64,000 nt of DNA, taken from NCBI GenBank assembly GCA_014529385.2, contig CM043961.1, forward strand, positions 11,142,478 through 11,206,477, written 5' to 3'. Under the pieces are notes generated by a model, which was not told the DNA's origin, ran no database searches, and worked only from the letters and a program-made list of their open reading frames with translations. Shown here piece after piece: positions 24,186 to 34,817 of this stretch. The DNA comes from Adiantum capillus-veneris (taxonomy: Eukaryota > Streptophyta > Polypodiopsida > Polypodiales > Pteridaceae). Every line of letters begins with the position of its first letter. Positions within the stretch are counted from its first letter, which is position 1. The position numbers and the translations under genes were made by a program.

Positions 24186-26748
24186 CCGCTGTGTCTTTGA
24201 CTGCTGCTTCTATTGCCTTTTGCAGCTTCTCTTCTTCTTCTTGTGTCAGATCTTGTGGCTCTTGTGAGGGTCCTACAAGGATTTCCTCTTGCATGGTGGT
24301 GTCCACTTGATCTGCCACATTCTCTATGTCTATTCCCTCCATGGTTGTTGGCCCGCTGCTCTTCTGTTTGCTCTGCTGGCCTCTCAGCTCTTCTATTTGC
24401 TTCTAAAATGTCTTCTTTTGTGCTTCATCTTGTTCTCCCATAGTCACAATGAGGTCGTTCAGATCGGCATTTATCTTTTCAGCCTCCTCGATATTTCTTT
24501 TGATGGTTTCTAGCTCATTCTGCATGGCTTTGTGCTCTTCTTCCAATCTGTTCTGCATTACTACAGAGCCCTCGGCCATCATCAACCTTTGCCGCTTTTC
24601 CAATGTTAACTCCTTTTGGAGCTCCTTCATTTGCTCTTCATATAAATCCGTCTCAGAAGTAGTGTGAGTCAAGCTAGCAGCTCTGACTCTGGTAGGAGAT
24701 TCCCACAGCCTTTGGATGGTTTGATCTTTGACTTTCATCTGGTCTTTAAGCTCGATGACCTCATCCTGGCTAGCTTCCTGCTCTATCTTTGCCTTCTCCT
24801 TGGCATTCCTCAGGGCTTCCACCTCCTTGGATTCTTCAGCAAGTTGGAGGGTTAGGTTGCCCCTTTCCCTTTTTGCATCTGTCAATGACTTGTTGAGTTT
24901 TCTGCATTCTTCTTCAGCTCTTTGAATTCTTTGATCTGCTACCTGATTCTCTCGTTCCATCTCCTGGCATCTTTGCAATGTCGTGTCCAGACTGGCTTGC
25001 AGCTCTGCTTGTTTCTCTATCTGCTCTTGGCTCTGTCTTTGTAGTGTGTCTACTTCGGATTTGATAAAAACTTCATTGGCTTTGAGATTGTCAATCTCAC
25101 TTTCCGTGGGCAATGATTTTGCCATGAGCCCGGTTAGCTTGTGCATCACCACATCCCAATCATTTGGCAGTGGTTGTAGGTCCACTGTATCAGTGGCCAT
25201 CTCTTTTAGTTCCACTAACCGCAGGCTCGGCTTCTGCTCCTTCGGCCTTGTGCTTGGTAGCTCAAATGCCACAGTGGCTGCCTCTTCTCTTGAATACCCA
25301 GCCGCTAGTAGATCAAGGAATGTTCTGATATTCCTTTCTTCTGGATCTACCTTTTCCTCTTTCTGTTCATCATCTTCTTTCTACTCTTGGCTCTTTTCTT
25401 GCTTAGAATCTTCGTGTTCCTCCTCCTTTTGTTGGGTTTGAGGTGGGCTAAGAGGAGTTGGTGATGGCAGTCGGCTGGACTCCCTGCTTGGTGGTGGAGT
25501 TGCTGGCTTCTTCTTGAAGTCTCTATCCGCCTTTGTCTTTCTCTCTCTCTCTCTTGGCCTTCCTGCTCTTCTAGCAGTTGCCGTCATACTTCATCCACTT
25601 CTTCTTCTGTAAAAGGGACATTTGGGATATTATCTGTTGTAGCGTCCAGGATCTCGAAGTTTTTGTTGTAATCTTCAAATCTATCTCTGTGCACCCTTCG
25701 GGATGATCCTGACATGGTCTCTAGTGAGGGCTTCCACAGCTCGCTTAGATCTCCTTTCAGTGCTCTTTCGGCTTTGAAGCGGCTTTCGATTAATCTTTCG
25801 AGCCGTGCCGCTTTCTGTGATTTGGTCTCCTTGATTGGCACTTGTAAACTTTCTTTCTTTCCTTTCTTCAACTCTGGCTGCTCCTCTTGCACGGTCTCTA
25901 ACCGGCGCTTCAATCTTGTGGCTACTCGGGGTGCTTTGGGCGGTTTCTCTTCTTTATCTTCTTTGAGCCTTAGCCAGTCATTCTATGATGGGGGATCAGG
26001 CCAGTTTCCTTTGGCGTGCAATGCTCCATAAACCACTTTTGTTATCAGTTCACCTCGCACAATGTAGGTGGGATTTTTGTTGCCCGTCTGTACCAGGTTG
26101 TCATGGATATAAGCCACCTAATTGATCACCTTTGGCTTGCTCTTCTACATTTCCCAGGTGAAGGTGGTAGCAATGGCTCCCGGTAGCATTATGTACTTCT
26201 GTGGCCGCTTTGTACATATGTGGAAATACTGGTTGTAGAGATGGCTCATGACCGCCACTTTAGGGTTTGCAATGTCTTCAAAGGTGTAGTTGTTCTTCTT
26301 TTTGGTGTACACCTTGACTTCATCTCGGCACTTTGTCACACTATCCCCTTTGTTGGAGATGTCTAGTGCTGCTACCACCACTCTTTCTATGACTACAATC
26401 ATAGTGTCTGGCTTGCCCTGTAGATCAGTGACTCTGGCAACTCCATCTTCTTTTATCGTGGTTACAAATTCCCAAACTTGTTTTATGTCAATTCTTGCTG
26501 GCAGTGCTTCAAAATAGTTATGGAGATCTATCTTCTCCAAGTACTCTCCCATCTTGCTTCTGACAAACGCATTGAGCTCCCGTGGTATCATGGGTAGCTC
26601 TACTGCGTTTCCTTCAGGATCCTTGAACACACCTTGGTAGATCTTCATGTCATTAGACTCTAACAAATCGTCTTGAATCCATGTGTTGGTTGGCTTCTCT
26701 TCTTCTTTGCCGGTGATATTGCGGCTGCCATAGATCCTGTTGCAAATT
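24186..26748 (-). pseudogene. Third coding region of the gypsy element: N-terminal globular part, basic linker, long coiled coil
   Basis: The minus-strand frame starts upstream of 26666 (readable from 26748 as ICNRIYGSRNITGKEEEKPT). Segment 26145-26666 has an alpha/beta-like composition (EFVTTIKEDGVARVTDLQGK, VVVAALDISNKGD) that vaguely resembles the 'putative plant transposon protein' domain family; this is a guess. After stops at 26143, near 26119 and at 25984 comes a Lys/Arg/Glu-rich stretch (25584-25913), then a Ser/Pro-rich linker (25381-25587). A coiled coil of about 230 residues with heptad Leu/Ile spacing follows at 24403-25272, then an acidic tail to 24186, where the frame is cut off. 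Function unknown; such extra frames occur downstream of integrase in some plant gypsy elements. Confidence 0.5.
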
Positions 26749-27490
26749 CAGGCTATAGGCTCACAAATTAGTAGGATGTCCACAACAGGTGGCAAAAGAT
26801 ATTCAAATGGGTTGAAATTTGATATATAAGCTTCTTGCACCATGGTAATGGCTCCCATGAGGTCATTTCTTGCACAGAAGTTCAAAATCATGCTAGAGAC
26901 ATCCTACGCGTAGGATGTCTTTTTCATCAAAATAGCTTGAGATTTGTTCTGTGGGTAGCTCTTGGCATGTGGAACATGGCCCTGCTCTTGGATTTTTATT
27001 TGTACAAGAATTGGTGTTGGTAAGAGCATGTGTAGTGATCTTAGGCCCAAAATTTGCATCTTGGATGTGTTGGGGGCCAAATGTGATGGGAATGGCTTGA
27101 AACTTGATATATGAGCTCATGAAGGGGTAATAAAGAGATCTGGAAGTGAAAAATGCAAGCTGGGGGCCAAAAATGTCATTTAGACATCCTACGCGTAGGA
27201 TGTCTATTTCATCATTTTTTACATGTGACCACACAGATAGCTTGGCAATGTGCTCATGAATGTATTGTGCAAGTTTCATGTGATTTGGACAAATTTTGGT
27301 AGGTCTATGCCCCATTATTGCCTCTATGCCCTGACTTTGCGTTTTTTGGTGCACATGAGGTCAATTTGTGTCCAAATGTGATGAAACTTGGTGGCTAGCA
27401 TGTAAAGGCTATTCAGAAGCTGTGTGTGATGAGAAATGTTAGGTTTGGTGCCCAGATTTTGCCTTGAGTCATCCTACGCGTAGGATGTCT
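26749..27490. repeat. Tandem 285-bp repeats each carrying a conserved palindrome
   Basis: The 20-bp palindrome ACATCCTACGCGTAGGATGT, extended by AG and CT to 24 bp, lies at 26897-26920, 27182-27205 and, with one mismatch, 27467-27490: spacing exactly 285 bp each time. Between palindromes the units are recognisably related (TTTCATCA, TAGCT(C)TTGGCA, CCAAATGTGATG, AAACTTG) but strongly diverged. A partial older unit lies at about 26760-26896. Open frames here are by-products, repeating DILRVGCL from the palindrome itself. Confidence 0.85.
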
Positions 27491-28954
27491 CCTGATGAAA
27501 TTTTTTGTTGAAGGTGTTATTGGTGCTTGCCCTAAGCCCCCCCGAGTCCCTTTTAAACATTCTTTCAACAAAAAAGTCAATTTGATAGAAAGAAACTCCC
27601 TGTGTGGATTTCAGAGCCTCCGAGCTGTTTTCTGACTTTTGGAGTGCTTTTCGGCGATGAAATTTCTCGATGTTGGTCTCCATAGCTTCACAATCCCTTG
27701 GGGATCCTCGCCATATGGTTTTTGTCGACTTTGGCTTCACCGGAGCTCCATTTGGCAATTTGTCGCTCTAGAAGCACCCGTGGTTGCGTTTTCATGTCGT
27801 CGATGACTTGTGGTGGTCTACCACCATCGGAATTGGTTGTTGATGGTCTAAGAAAGCCGCTCGTGAAGTTTGGTGGCAAACGGACATGCGGTTTGGCCGC
27901 GAGAGCTATTTGACGCTTTGTGTGTCTGATGTTGTTTCTGAAGTTTGGTGCCGCTTCGGGTCACCGTATGGTCATGTGGGCTATATAGACTTGTCGAGCA
28001 TGTCAAGATGCTCCTACCCATGAGTTTTGGTAGCATTTGGGCGCCTTTCCGCAGATTTCCCATTTGGTGGCCTCTTGCGGGGCTCTAGGAATTAGGGTTT
28101 TTCCCGATGGTTTTCTACTGCCTTTGGTCACCCATAAGTGGTCTCCTATGCTAGGGTAAGCTACCGATGAAGTGTCATTGATTTTGGGTTAGCGGTTAGG
28201 TGGTCACTTCTACTTGTAGGTCTCTACCGCTCGCTTTCTGTGTGAACCCTACACTAGTTTTCGCGACAAAACAACAAACATGCGCGAAAAGCTCAAGGTG
28301 GTGAGCCTACCTCTCATGTCTGGAGCCTATCGGGTAGTCGTGCGCGTCGTAGAAGCTACTAGAAGTTCCGTTCGCTCTAGGTGGCAGAAGCTCTCTCTCA
28401 AAAGTCAATAGTGAAAATGAGCTTAAAATGAAGTGAAAATTTCTTATAATGGGGGTCCCGAACCACTTTCTATGAAATTTGACATGTGCTCCCAGCTTCT
28501 TGCGAGATGCGGTTTAGGCTCAAAAATTTCTTGATTTGGACTCCATTTGCCCAGTTTCCGAGAAATTTGATGTTTCAGTCAAAATCTGGCAAAAACACGC
28601 TTTCCGCCCCCTTCTCATAATTGCACCCCCACTGTACCACAGGTTGTCCTATAGTCACTGATCATCCCCATATTTTTTGTTTTTCATTACGACCGTTTTT
28701 CACCTGCTTTTTGTATTTTTGAAGTTTTTCTACCGAAAATTAGTAAAAAAATTTTTAAAAAGCAACTTAAACCCAGAAAATCCCCAAAAATCATAATAAA
28801 TCAAAAACATCACCGCAAAACACTATATACACTTTTATGCAATTTTTATGGCCAGATTTCTCCATTTTACCAATATTTTGCCCGAAAAATGGCTATTTTT
28901 ACTTATATACACACACCTAGGGGCTTGATTTGGCATTTGGCCCCATATACTTGT
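27491..28954. other. Non-coding interior of the gypsy element
   Basis: No conserved domain on either strand. 27540-28440 is moderately GC-rich with several short frames; 28440-28954 becomes AT-rich. It probably separates the third coding region from the pol-proximal part. Confidence 0.35.
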
Positions 28955-30040
28955 CTATTCATGCTGTATAAGGGCATATGTACTTGGGTTAGTCCAAAAA
29001 AATTCGCAATCAAATGACAACCCTTTAAAATAGTCGAAAAATATGCCCTTTTTTGCTCTTTCTGCCATTGGGTCCGCATTTGAGAATGCCTCGCCCCGTC
29101 CTAGCCGGAGTCCTCCCGGATGACAAGGTAGCGCCTCGGTGTATGTGCCATGCATGGGTTGAAAACTCGTGCTAATGCTTGGTCGTGTAATGTGGCCTAT
29201 ATAATGCATACTCGGTCAATGCATTGAAAAATTAACGTTGTGCAAGAGGAGGGTATAAGTAATATGCTTATTGGCATTCGCCGTCGAGGTTTTCTGTTTG
29301 TTGTTGATTTGGTCGGCAAATTTTCTTTGCAAGTAAAAGTTGTAACTCTGCCGCTCGTTGTTTGATCGTCTTTCTTGCAAAAGTCGGTTTTTTTGCCGCC
29401 ATTGTCGATATGGCCGTAGTTGTCTCCTTGGAGAGAATTGTCTTGGTGGAATTGGCCATATTCTTTGTCTCTTTTGCTTTCCATTTGTAGCTTTGCTTTG
29501 GTGGTTTTTGCAGGTTTATTGCTACTTTCGCAATTGTCATTGTTTTGCTGCTGATTGGCATCCACATGGATCGGTTTGCCGGTTTCCTATGTTGTGTTTG
29601 TCTGCATGCCAATCTTGCTTGTACTGAAGGGAGTTCCTGTTGCTTCGGTTTCGGGATCCAAATGCGAGTCGCATTTAAGTTGTTGCTGAGCATTTTCTTT
29701 GGAATCCATATCTATTTTATTCCCTTGGTTTTTGGTTGAACTGTCTGCTTCAGTTGACTTCTTTTGGTGTCTTGTGGTTTGTCTGCCATGTCATTTCGAT
29801 CCTTCCGCACCCAGACTTGTTTGTCGCGTATTGCTAACCTTGATCTTGGCACTGCGGTCTGTTTGGTTGGATGTTTGTAGTGAACATGGTTGGTAGTTCT
29901 CTGTTTGTTCGCCATGTTGTTCTTTGGTTCTTTCTTTCTTGATTGTGTTGCTGCCATCTAGTTCTTCCGGGGTTGCTGAGCAAAGGCTACAACCTGTTGT
30001 TCTTGTGCATACTGAATTTTGACTGCATCCACATTCCAAT
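28955..30040 (-). pseudogene. Decayed Lys/Gln/Asn-rich coding region of the gypsy element
   Basis: Overlapping minus-strand frames (29197-29565, 29268-29693, 29712-29957, 29791-30039) are rich in Lys, Gln, Asn, Ser and Thr, with phrases such as ANQQQNNDNCESSNKPAKTT. This is low-complexity, possibly a disordered linker of a frameshifted protein. No domain is identified, and the choice of frame is uncertain. Confidence 0.35.
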
Positions 30041-30149
30041 CTATCTGCACATTACAGTCTTTTTCCCAAGGTTGTCCCAACAACTTGGGGTGTTGTGTGC
30101 TTTCATCCTCAACCACATAAAACTTGTGTGGGTAAATATATTGATGTAT

Positions 30150-30356
30150 TTATACATGCAATATAGTCCAACCCAATGTTTTCAGCGAATGTGATGTACT
30201 ACTTTCCAACACTTGTGGAGTAGGATATAGTTGACCTTTGAACTTGAGCTTTTTGTATAAGTTGTAAGAGATTAGATTTTCTTGAGCTCCAGAATCAAGC
30301 AATGCCGTCAATTCAACTTGATTGCTACCCACTTTGACTGCAATTATTGGCTCCAC
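30150..30356 (-). pseudogene. Second retropepsin-like motif, downstream of integrase
   Basis: A 68-codon minus-strand frame, IIAVKVGSNQVELTALLDSG followed by AQENLISYNLYKKL, has the strand-turn-strand and L-L-D-S-G-A of retroviral-type aspartic proteases. It lies just after the integrase C-terminus, whereas a first protease already exists at 39795-40337 in the expected gag-proximal place. It may be a captured duplicate, or the start of another element that recombined here. Confidence 0.6.
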
Positions 30357-30398
30357 TGTGTCGTCATCAAAATTCGTAAGTCGAATAGCATTTATTCG

Positions 30399-33300
30399 CT
30401 ACGATGATCCACCTTGTTGTTGTTGTCGTAGAAGCCGTCTTTTTGCAATGCGTTCTTTTCGTACCCTCTGTTTCTCCTTCATCCGTTGTTTTTCTTGATG
30501 GATTTGCTGAAGCATATCCTGGGTTAGTGGCAAATGATATTTTTTTAATCGACACCCACTAATCCAATTTGGCATTTCTTTACCTGCTAATGTAGCAAGC
30601 TTGACAACTCCGCTTTGTGATAGGTCACTAATCACAAAGGGTCCCATCCCTCGCTTTTTAAGTTTCTTGGCATGTTGCTTCAAGGTATAAACAAGTACAT
30701 AATCACCTATTTTGAACTCTTTCGTGTACACATGCTTGTCAAAAAATTCTTTTTGTCTTCTCTTTTTAGCATAGATCAAAGCTACAGCTCTTAAGCGAAG
30801 TTCATCTAGCTTTTCAAGATCATCTATTCTTGAAGAGAGCTCATGTCCTGTCCATTCTAAGCGTTTCGCTACTCGTAGAGTTGGAATTAAAAACTATATG
30901 GGTAATATAGCGTTTAGGCCAAACACCATGTTGTACGGTGTCGTTTCTATTGATGTTTTGTAAGCTACCCTGTATGTCCATAGTGTTGAGTGTAGCTGTT
31001 GGTCCCAATCTGTCCTTGACTCTGATACAATTTTAGTTAGAACAGTGCACAGTGTTTTATTTGTGGCCTCAACTTGTCCATTTGCCTGTGGATGATATGG
31101 AGCAGATTTTCTATGTATGACCATGAATTCCTCTAGCAGATATTCAATGACTTCATTAAGAAAATGTGTTCCTCGATCACTGACAATTTTTATTGGTAAT
31201 CCGTATCGTACAAAGACATTCTCATACAAAAATTGTGCAGTGGTTCGTGCATCTGCTTTTTGTGTTGCCTTGGCTTCTGCCCATTTTGTGAGATAGTCGG
31301 TAACCACAATGATATATTGGGTATGGGTGCGATATGCAGGGGGTGAAATAGACCCCACAAAATCAATGCCCCATTTTGCAAATGCCCTTGCTCCCATCAT
31401 TGGCTGTAGTGGCATCTCATCTCTCTTTATCGGCACCTTGGTGCACTGACATGCGTCACATCGCTTTACAAACTCTTCAGCATCCATATGCAATGTAGGC
31501 CACCATATTCCTGTGGTTAAGACAATTTTTGCCGTCTTATCGCCTGAAAAATGCCCTCCACTTATACCTCCATGTGCGTGTTCTAGAATCGGCAGGTATT
31601 CACTTTCACTTGAACAAATTCTAAGTTGATTTTCCTTTCCTCGCTTATAGAGTTGGTTCCAATTAAATTATAGTCTCGAGCCTCCAGCTCTATAGCCCTT
31701 TTTCGTGCTCTTGTGATGTTTTCAGGAAACGTCCTTGTGGTTAGGAAATCAATGATATATTGACTCCATGCAGGTGCAATGTTTACCTGAAACAATGTCG
31801 CATGATCCACTAATCGTTTGGCACTACATATAGTACAATTGTCAACATAAGCATGTGTGTCAGCATACATAGTTGGCCAATAAATCCCTAATTGTATCAG
31901 TCTCTGGTGTGTTTTCATTGTTGAACAATGAAATGCACAATCTTGGACATGTGCTTCTTCAAGATAACACTCGAATTCCTCCGGATTTATACACAATCGT
32001 AGAATTTGGTCTGAGCCGAGATGATACAGCCGTCTTGCAATCAACTGGAAGTTTTTTGTTTGTCGAATTGTTTGTTGTTTGGGTCTGTCTTCCTTGTTAT
32101 CAAATCTACCTCCAAAGGAAAGAATGCTAACAATGTCCTGAGACCATTTGGGTATCATTTCAATATTGAAAAGATACGCATCAGGTATGCTAACAATGTC
32201 CTGAGACCATTTGGGTATCATTTCAATATTGAAAAGATACGCATCAGGTATGTCATCATCTACTCCTTCAGAAGCTTCCCCGTTATGCAGCCTTGAAAGA
32301 TGATCCGCCCGTAGATGAGTTTTACCCTTTTTGACCACCACTGTGAAGTCAAACTCTAGCAATATAATAAACCAGCGTACAATTCTCCCGATATTGCATG
32401 GTTTATTTACCAAATGCAAAAGAGCTTGATGATCTGTGAAGAACACAAATTTGTTTGCGAGCAAATAATGCCGAAATTTCTTTACAGCATAAATCATTCA
32501 TTCCTAACCCCTCTCTTTCGGTGGTTGTATAGTTCTTTTCTACACTGTTTAACTGTCGGCTTGCATAACAAACTGGGAAATCCATTGTTCCGTTTCCAGG
32601 TTGAGCCAGAATACTCCCGATGGCATATGAAGATGCATCAATGTGAACATGGAATATTTTTTCCGGTGCTGAAACAAGGTTTTCCTTAAGCTTTTGGAAT
32701 GAAGTTTCACACTCCTTAGTCCATTCGAAACTGACTAACAAACGATACAAAGGTTGTGCAATGATTGCATACATATATATGAATCTTCGATAATATCCGC
32801 AGTGTCCCATGAAGGATTGCACTTGTTTTGCATTAGTAGGCCTCTACTATGACTTTGATTTTGTCTATGTCAGTGGTTATGCCACTTCTTGAGACAATAT
32901 GTCCTAAGATGCGGCCTTGCCTAACCATAAAAATGCACTTTTCCGGGTTAAGACATATTTGATATGTTCTGCATTTCTCAAATACCTTTTGTAAATGGTC
33001 AATATGTTCGTCTCATAGAAGAGAGTGTACACAAAGATCATCCATGTATATTTCTAAGAATATTCTCAAGTATTCTTTGAACGCATGAGTCATTAACCTT
33101 TGAAAGGTAGCTGGGGCATTAGTTAAGCCGAAAGGCATAACTCTATACGCATAGATTCCCCATTCTGTAGCAAACACTGTTTTGTGTTGATCCTCTATTG
33201 CAATTGCCAATTGGTTATATCCTGAAAACCCATCAAGAAAGGAATAAGCCCGTTTCCCTACCACCCTCTCAAGTACATGTTCTGTGATTGGCAAGGGATA

Positions 33301-33833
33301 ATTATCCCTTATGGTGGCTGCATTTACCTTTTTGAGGTTCACACACACTCGCAGTTTTCCGTTCGTTTTGGGGACAACCACAATGGGTGACACCCAATCT
33401 GTATTTCGATTTCATAGATGAATTTTGCATCCATCAGCTTGTCAATCTCCTCTTTGATTCGTTTAGCAAATGTGTCATTATATGTATAAGGACACTGTTT
33501 GTTAGGTCTGGCATCTGATTTCAAAGGAATTGTATGTTGGCATATCGATGGATCAACTCCTTTGAGGTCTTTGTAGGACCATGCAAACACATCTTTATAC
33601 TTCTTGAGAAGTTGTGTTAGCCGTTCTTCTTCTTCATGCTCTAAGTCAGTTGCGATATAGACCGGCTGAGGCTTTTTACCTGGTTCAGCTAGGTCTATCC
33701 ATTTTGCATTTTCCGGCCCATCGTAAGATTCCTGGTTTATTCTTTCCCTGACTAGTGGTGTCATTATGATTTTTCTGTCCTGGATGGTGAATTTCCGATA
33801 ATGTGATGATACATTCATGTTTCCTTTGTCCAA
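30399..33833 (-). pseudogene. pol: Gypsy pol: RT, RNase H, integrase (frameshifted)
   Basis: RT begins at 33833 (EHEEEERLTQLLKKYKDVFAW, HTIPLKSDARP), shifts frame near 33395, and continues with SPIVVVPKTNGKLRVCVNLK, GFSGYNQLAIA, PFGLTNAPATFQRLM and the catalytic YMDD (near 33020-33030). The thumb and RNase H start (FMGHCGYYRRFI, HVHIDASSYAIGSILAQ) are at 32403-32822. A further shift leads to the frame 31583-32497 (FFTDHQALLHLV, RADHLSRLH). Two integrase zinc-finger modules follow: HCSTMKTHQRLIQLGIYWP with CTIC near 31840-31930, and WWPTLHMDAEEF with CDAC near 31450-31530. The core shows WGIDFVGSI, IVSDRGTHF and HPQANGQVEAT, so D, D and E are present. The C-terminus at 30399-30779 has KKLKKRGMGPFVISD and no chromodomain. 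Confidence 0.9.
32126..32251 (-). repeat. Exact 63-bp tandem duplication inside pol
   Basis: GCTAACAATGTCCTGAGACC begins two identical adjacent 63-bp copies (32126-32188, 32189-32251). In the minus-strand frame it doubles 21 residues (IPDAYLFNIEMIPKWSQD...) without breaking the frame, in the linker between RNase H and the first zinc finger. Confidence 0.95.
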
Positions 33834-34133
33834 CTCCTCCTTACCATCACTTTCTCCCTCAGTAGTCTATACCTCTCGTAAAGATTGTTTTAGTTCTTGG
33901 TATTTCTTTTTACACTCCAATTTGGTCCACACTGGGTCTTTTGTTGTTTCTTGTTTTGATTTTTGAGATTTTTTTTATTCTGTTTCTGTTTCAACTTTCC
34001 GTACCTGTTTTCTTTCCTCTTTTGTTCGTTCCCTTCACACTCTCAAGAATCTTCTTGATATTTGGTCTTTTACACAATCCTCTACTTTGACAAGCATTAG
34101 ATAGTGAGTTTTATCTTTTATCCTGGGCATCAG
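33834..34133 (-). pseudogene. Linker between gypsy protease and RT
   Basis: Minus-strand sequence rich in Lys, Glu and Thr codons with several stops. It is the left part of the gypsy region split by the copia insertion. No domain. Confidence 0.35.
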
Positions 34134-34138
34134 GTTCT
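34134..34138 (+). repeat. Target-site duplication GTTCT, left
   Basis: GTTCT before the copia 5' LTR, repeated at 39327-39331 after the 3' LTR. The 5-bp length is standard for copia integrase. Confidence 0.95.
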
Positions 34139-34418
34139 TGTAGACATGTAGTAGTGTTAGTGTGTATACGCGCTTCACCAGGGGCACTTTTCTCCCACTG
34201 GGTTTTTCCCCCTGGACATCTGGTGTGAAAGGACACCTTATCTCTTAGGGTTTCATATAAGCTTTGTAGCTCTGAGTTTGTACACACAATTATTATTCCA
34301 ATAGAGAGAGAGAGACTACAGAGATCTCGTACACAAGCTCTGTGTCTTCTCCTTCTCCATCTTCTTCCTACTCTGAGTTGCTGTCTTCCTTCTGTTTCCT
34401 GTTTCATCATCTTCAACA
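34139..34418 (+). repeat. Copia 5' LTR (280 bp)
   Basis: Starts TGTAGACATGTAGTAG and ends CATCATCTTCAACA (TG...CA). An AGAGAGAGAGA run and CTTCTCC-rich segment lie in the 3' half. A conventional TATA box is not obvious; ATATAAGC near 34255 is the best candidate. Confidence 0.97.
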
Positions 34419-34420
34419 AT

Positions 34421-34432
34421 TGGTATCAGAGC
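34421..34432 (+). other. Copia primer-binding site (tRNA-iMet)
   Basis: TGGTATCAGAGC, two bases after the 5' LTR, an exact match to the 3'-end complement of plant initiator tRNA-Met. Confidence 0.97.
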
Positions 34433-34817
34433 GAGGTGATTTCCAGAGCCTCTACTTGCGTTTTCGCGTCCGCGCGCGCAATCGCAGTTTTCAGGCAGTT
34501 TTCGGAAAATTTGTTCGTGGGAGCATCCTCGACGTTCCGGGAGTATTCTGACCAGGCGACTTGGGGTTTTACCCCCCTTTCGAAGCCGTTCGAGCCCTCA
34601 GAATTTCGTTCTGAGCAGCGTAGCAGAAGTTACTTTTCCGAGGCGTTTAGATCAAGAGGGTGTGCTTTTTGACAGATTTTCTTCAGGTAAACAGTTCTTT
34701 TGGGAAGCAGCTTGTCTTAGCTTTGTGCTGAGATTTTGTGTAGAGTTTTGCTTGGATTGGAGAGGAGATTTGTGAATCTCTTGGAGGTTCTTTTGCTCTC
34801 TTGTTTGCATCTACAGT
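34433..34817 (+). other. Copia leader
   Basis: About 385 bp between primer site and the start codon; packaging and dimer signals would lie here, but none can be identified by eye. Confidence 0.6.

Noticed and set aside
24403..25272. A host myosin- or kinesin-like coiled-coil gene
   Set aside because: The frame is continuous in orientation with the gypsy element, is broken by stops on both sides, has no motor domain, and is bounded by gypsy-specific palindromes.
24449..25441. Plus-strand Ser/Leu/Cys-rich frames (up to 152 codons)
   Set aside because: They are the antisense of the minus-strand coiled-coil region; Ser/Leu/Phe richness is the expected complement of Glu/Lys/Gln codons.
26897..27490. 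The regularly spaced palindromes as a CRISPR array
   Set aside because: Spacing of 285 bp, related rather than unique spacers, and a plant retroelement context exclude it.
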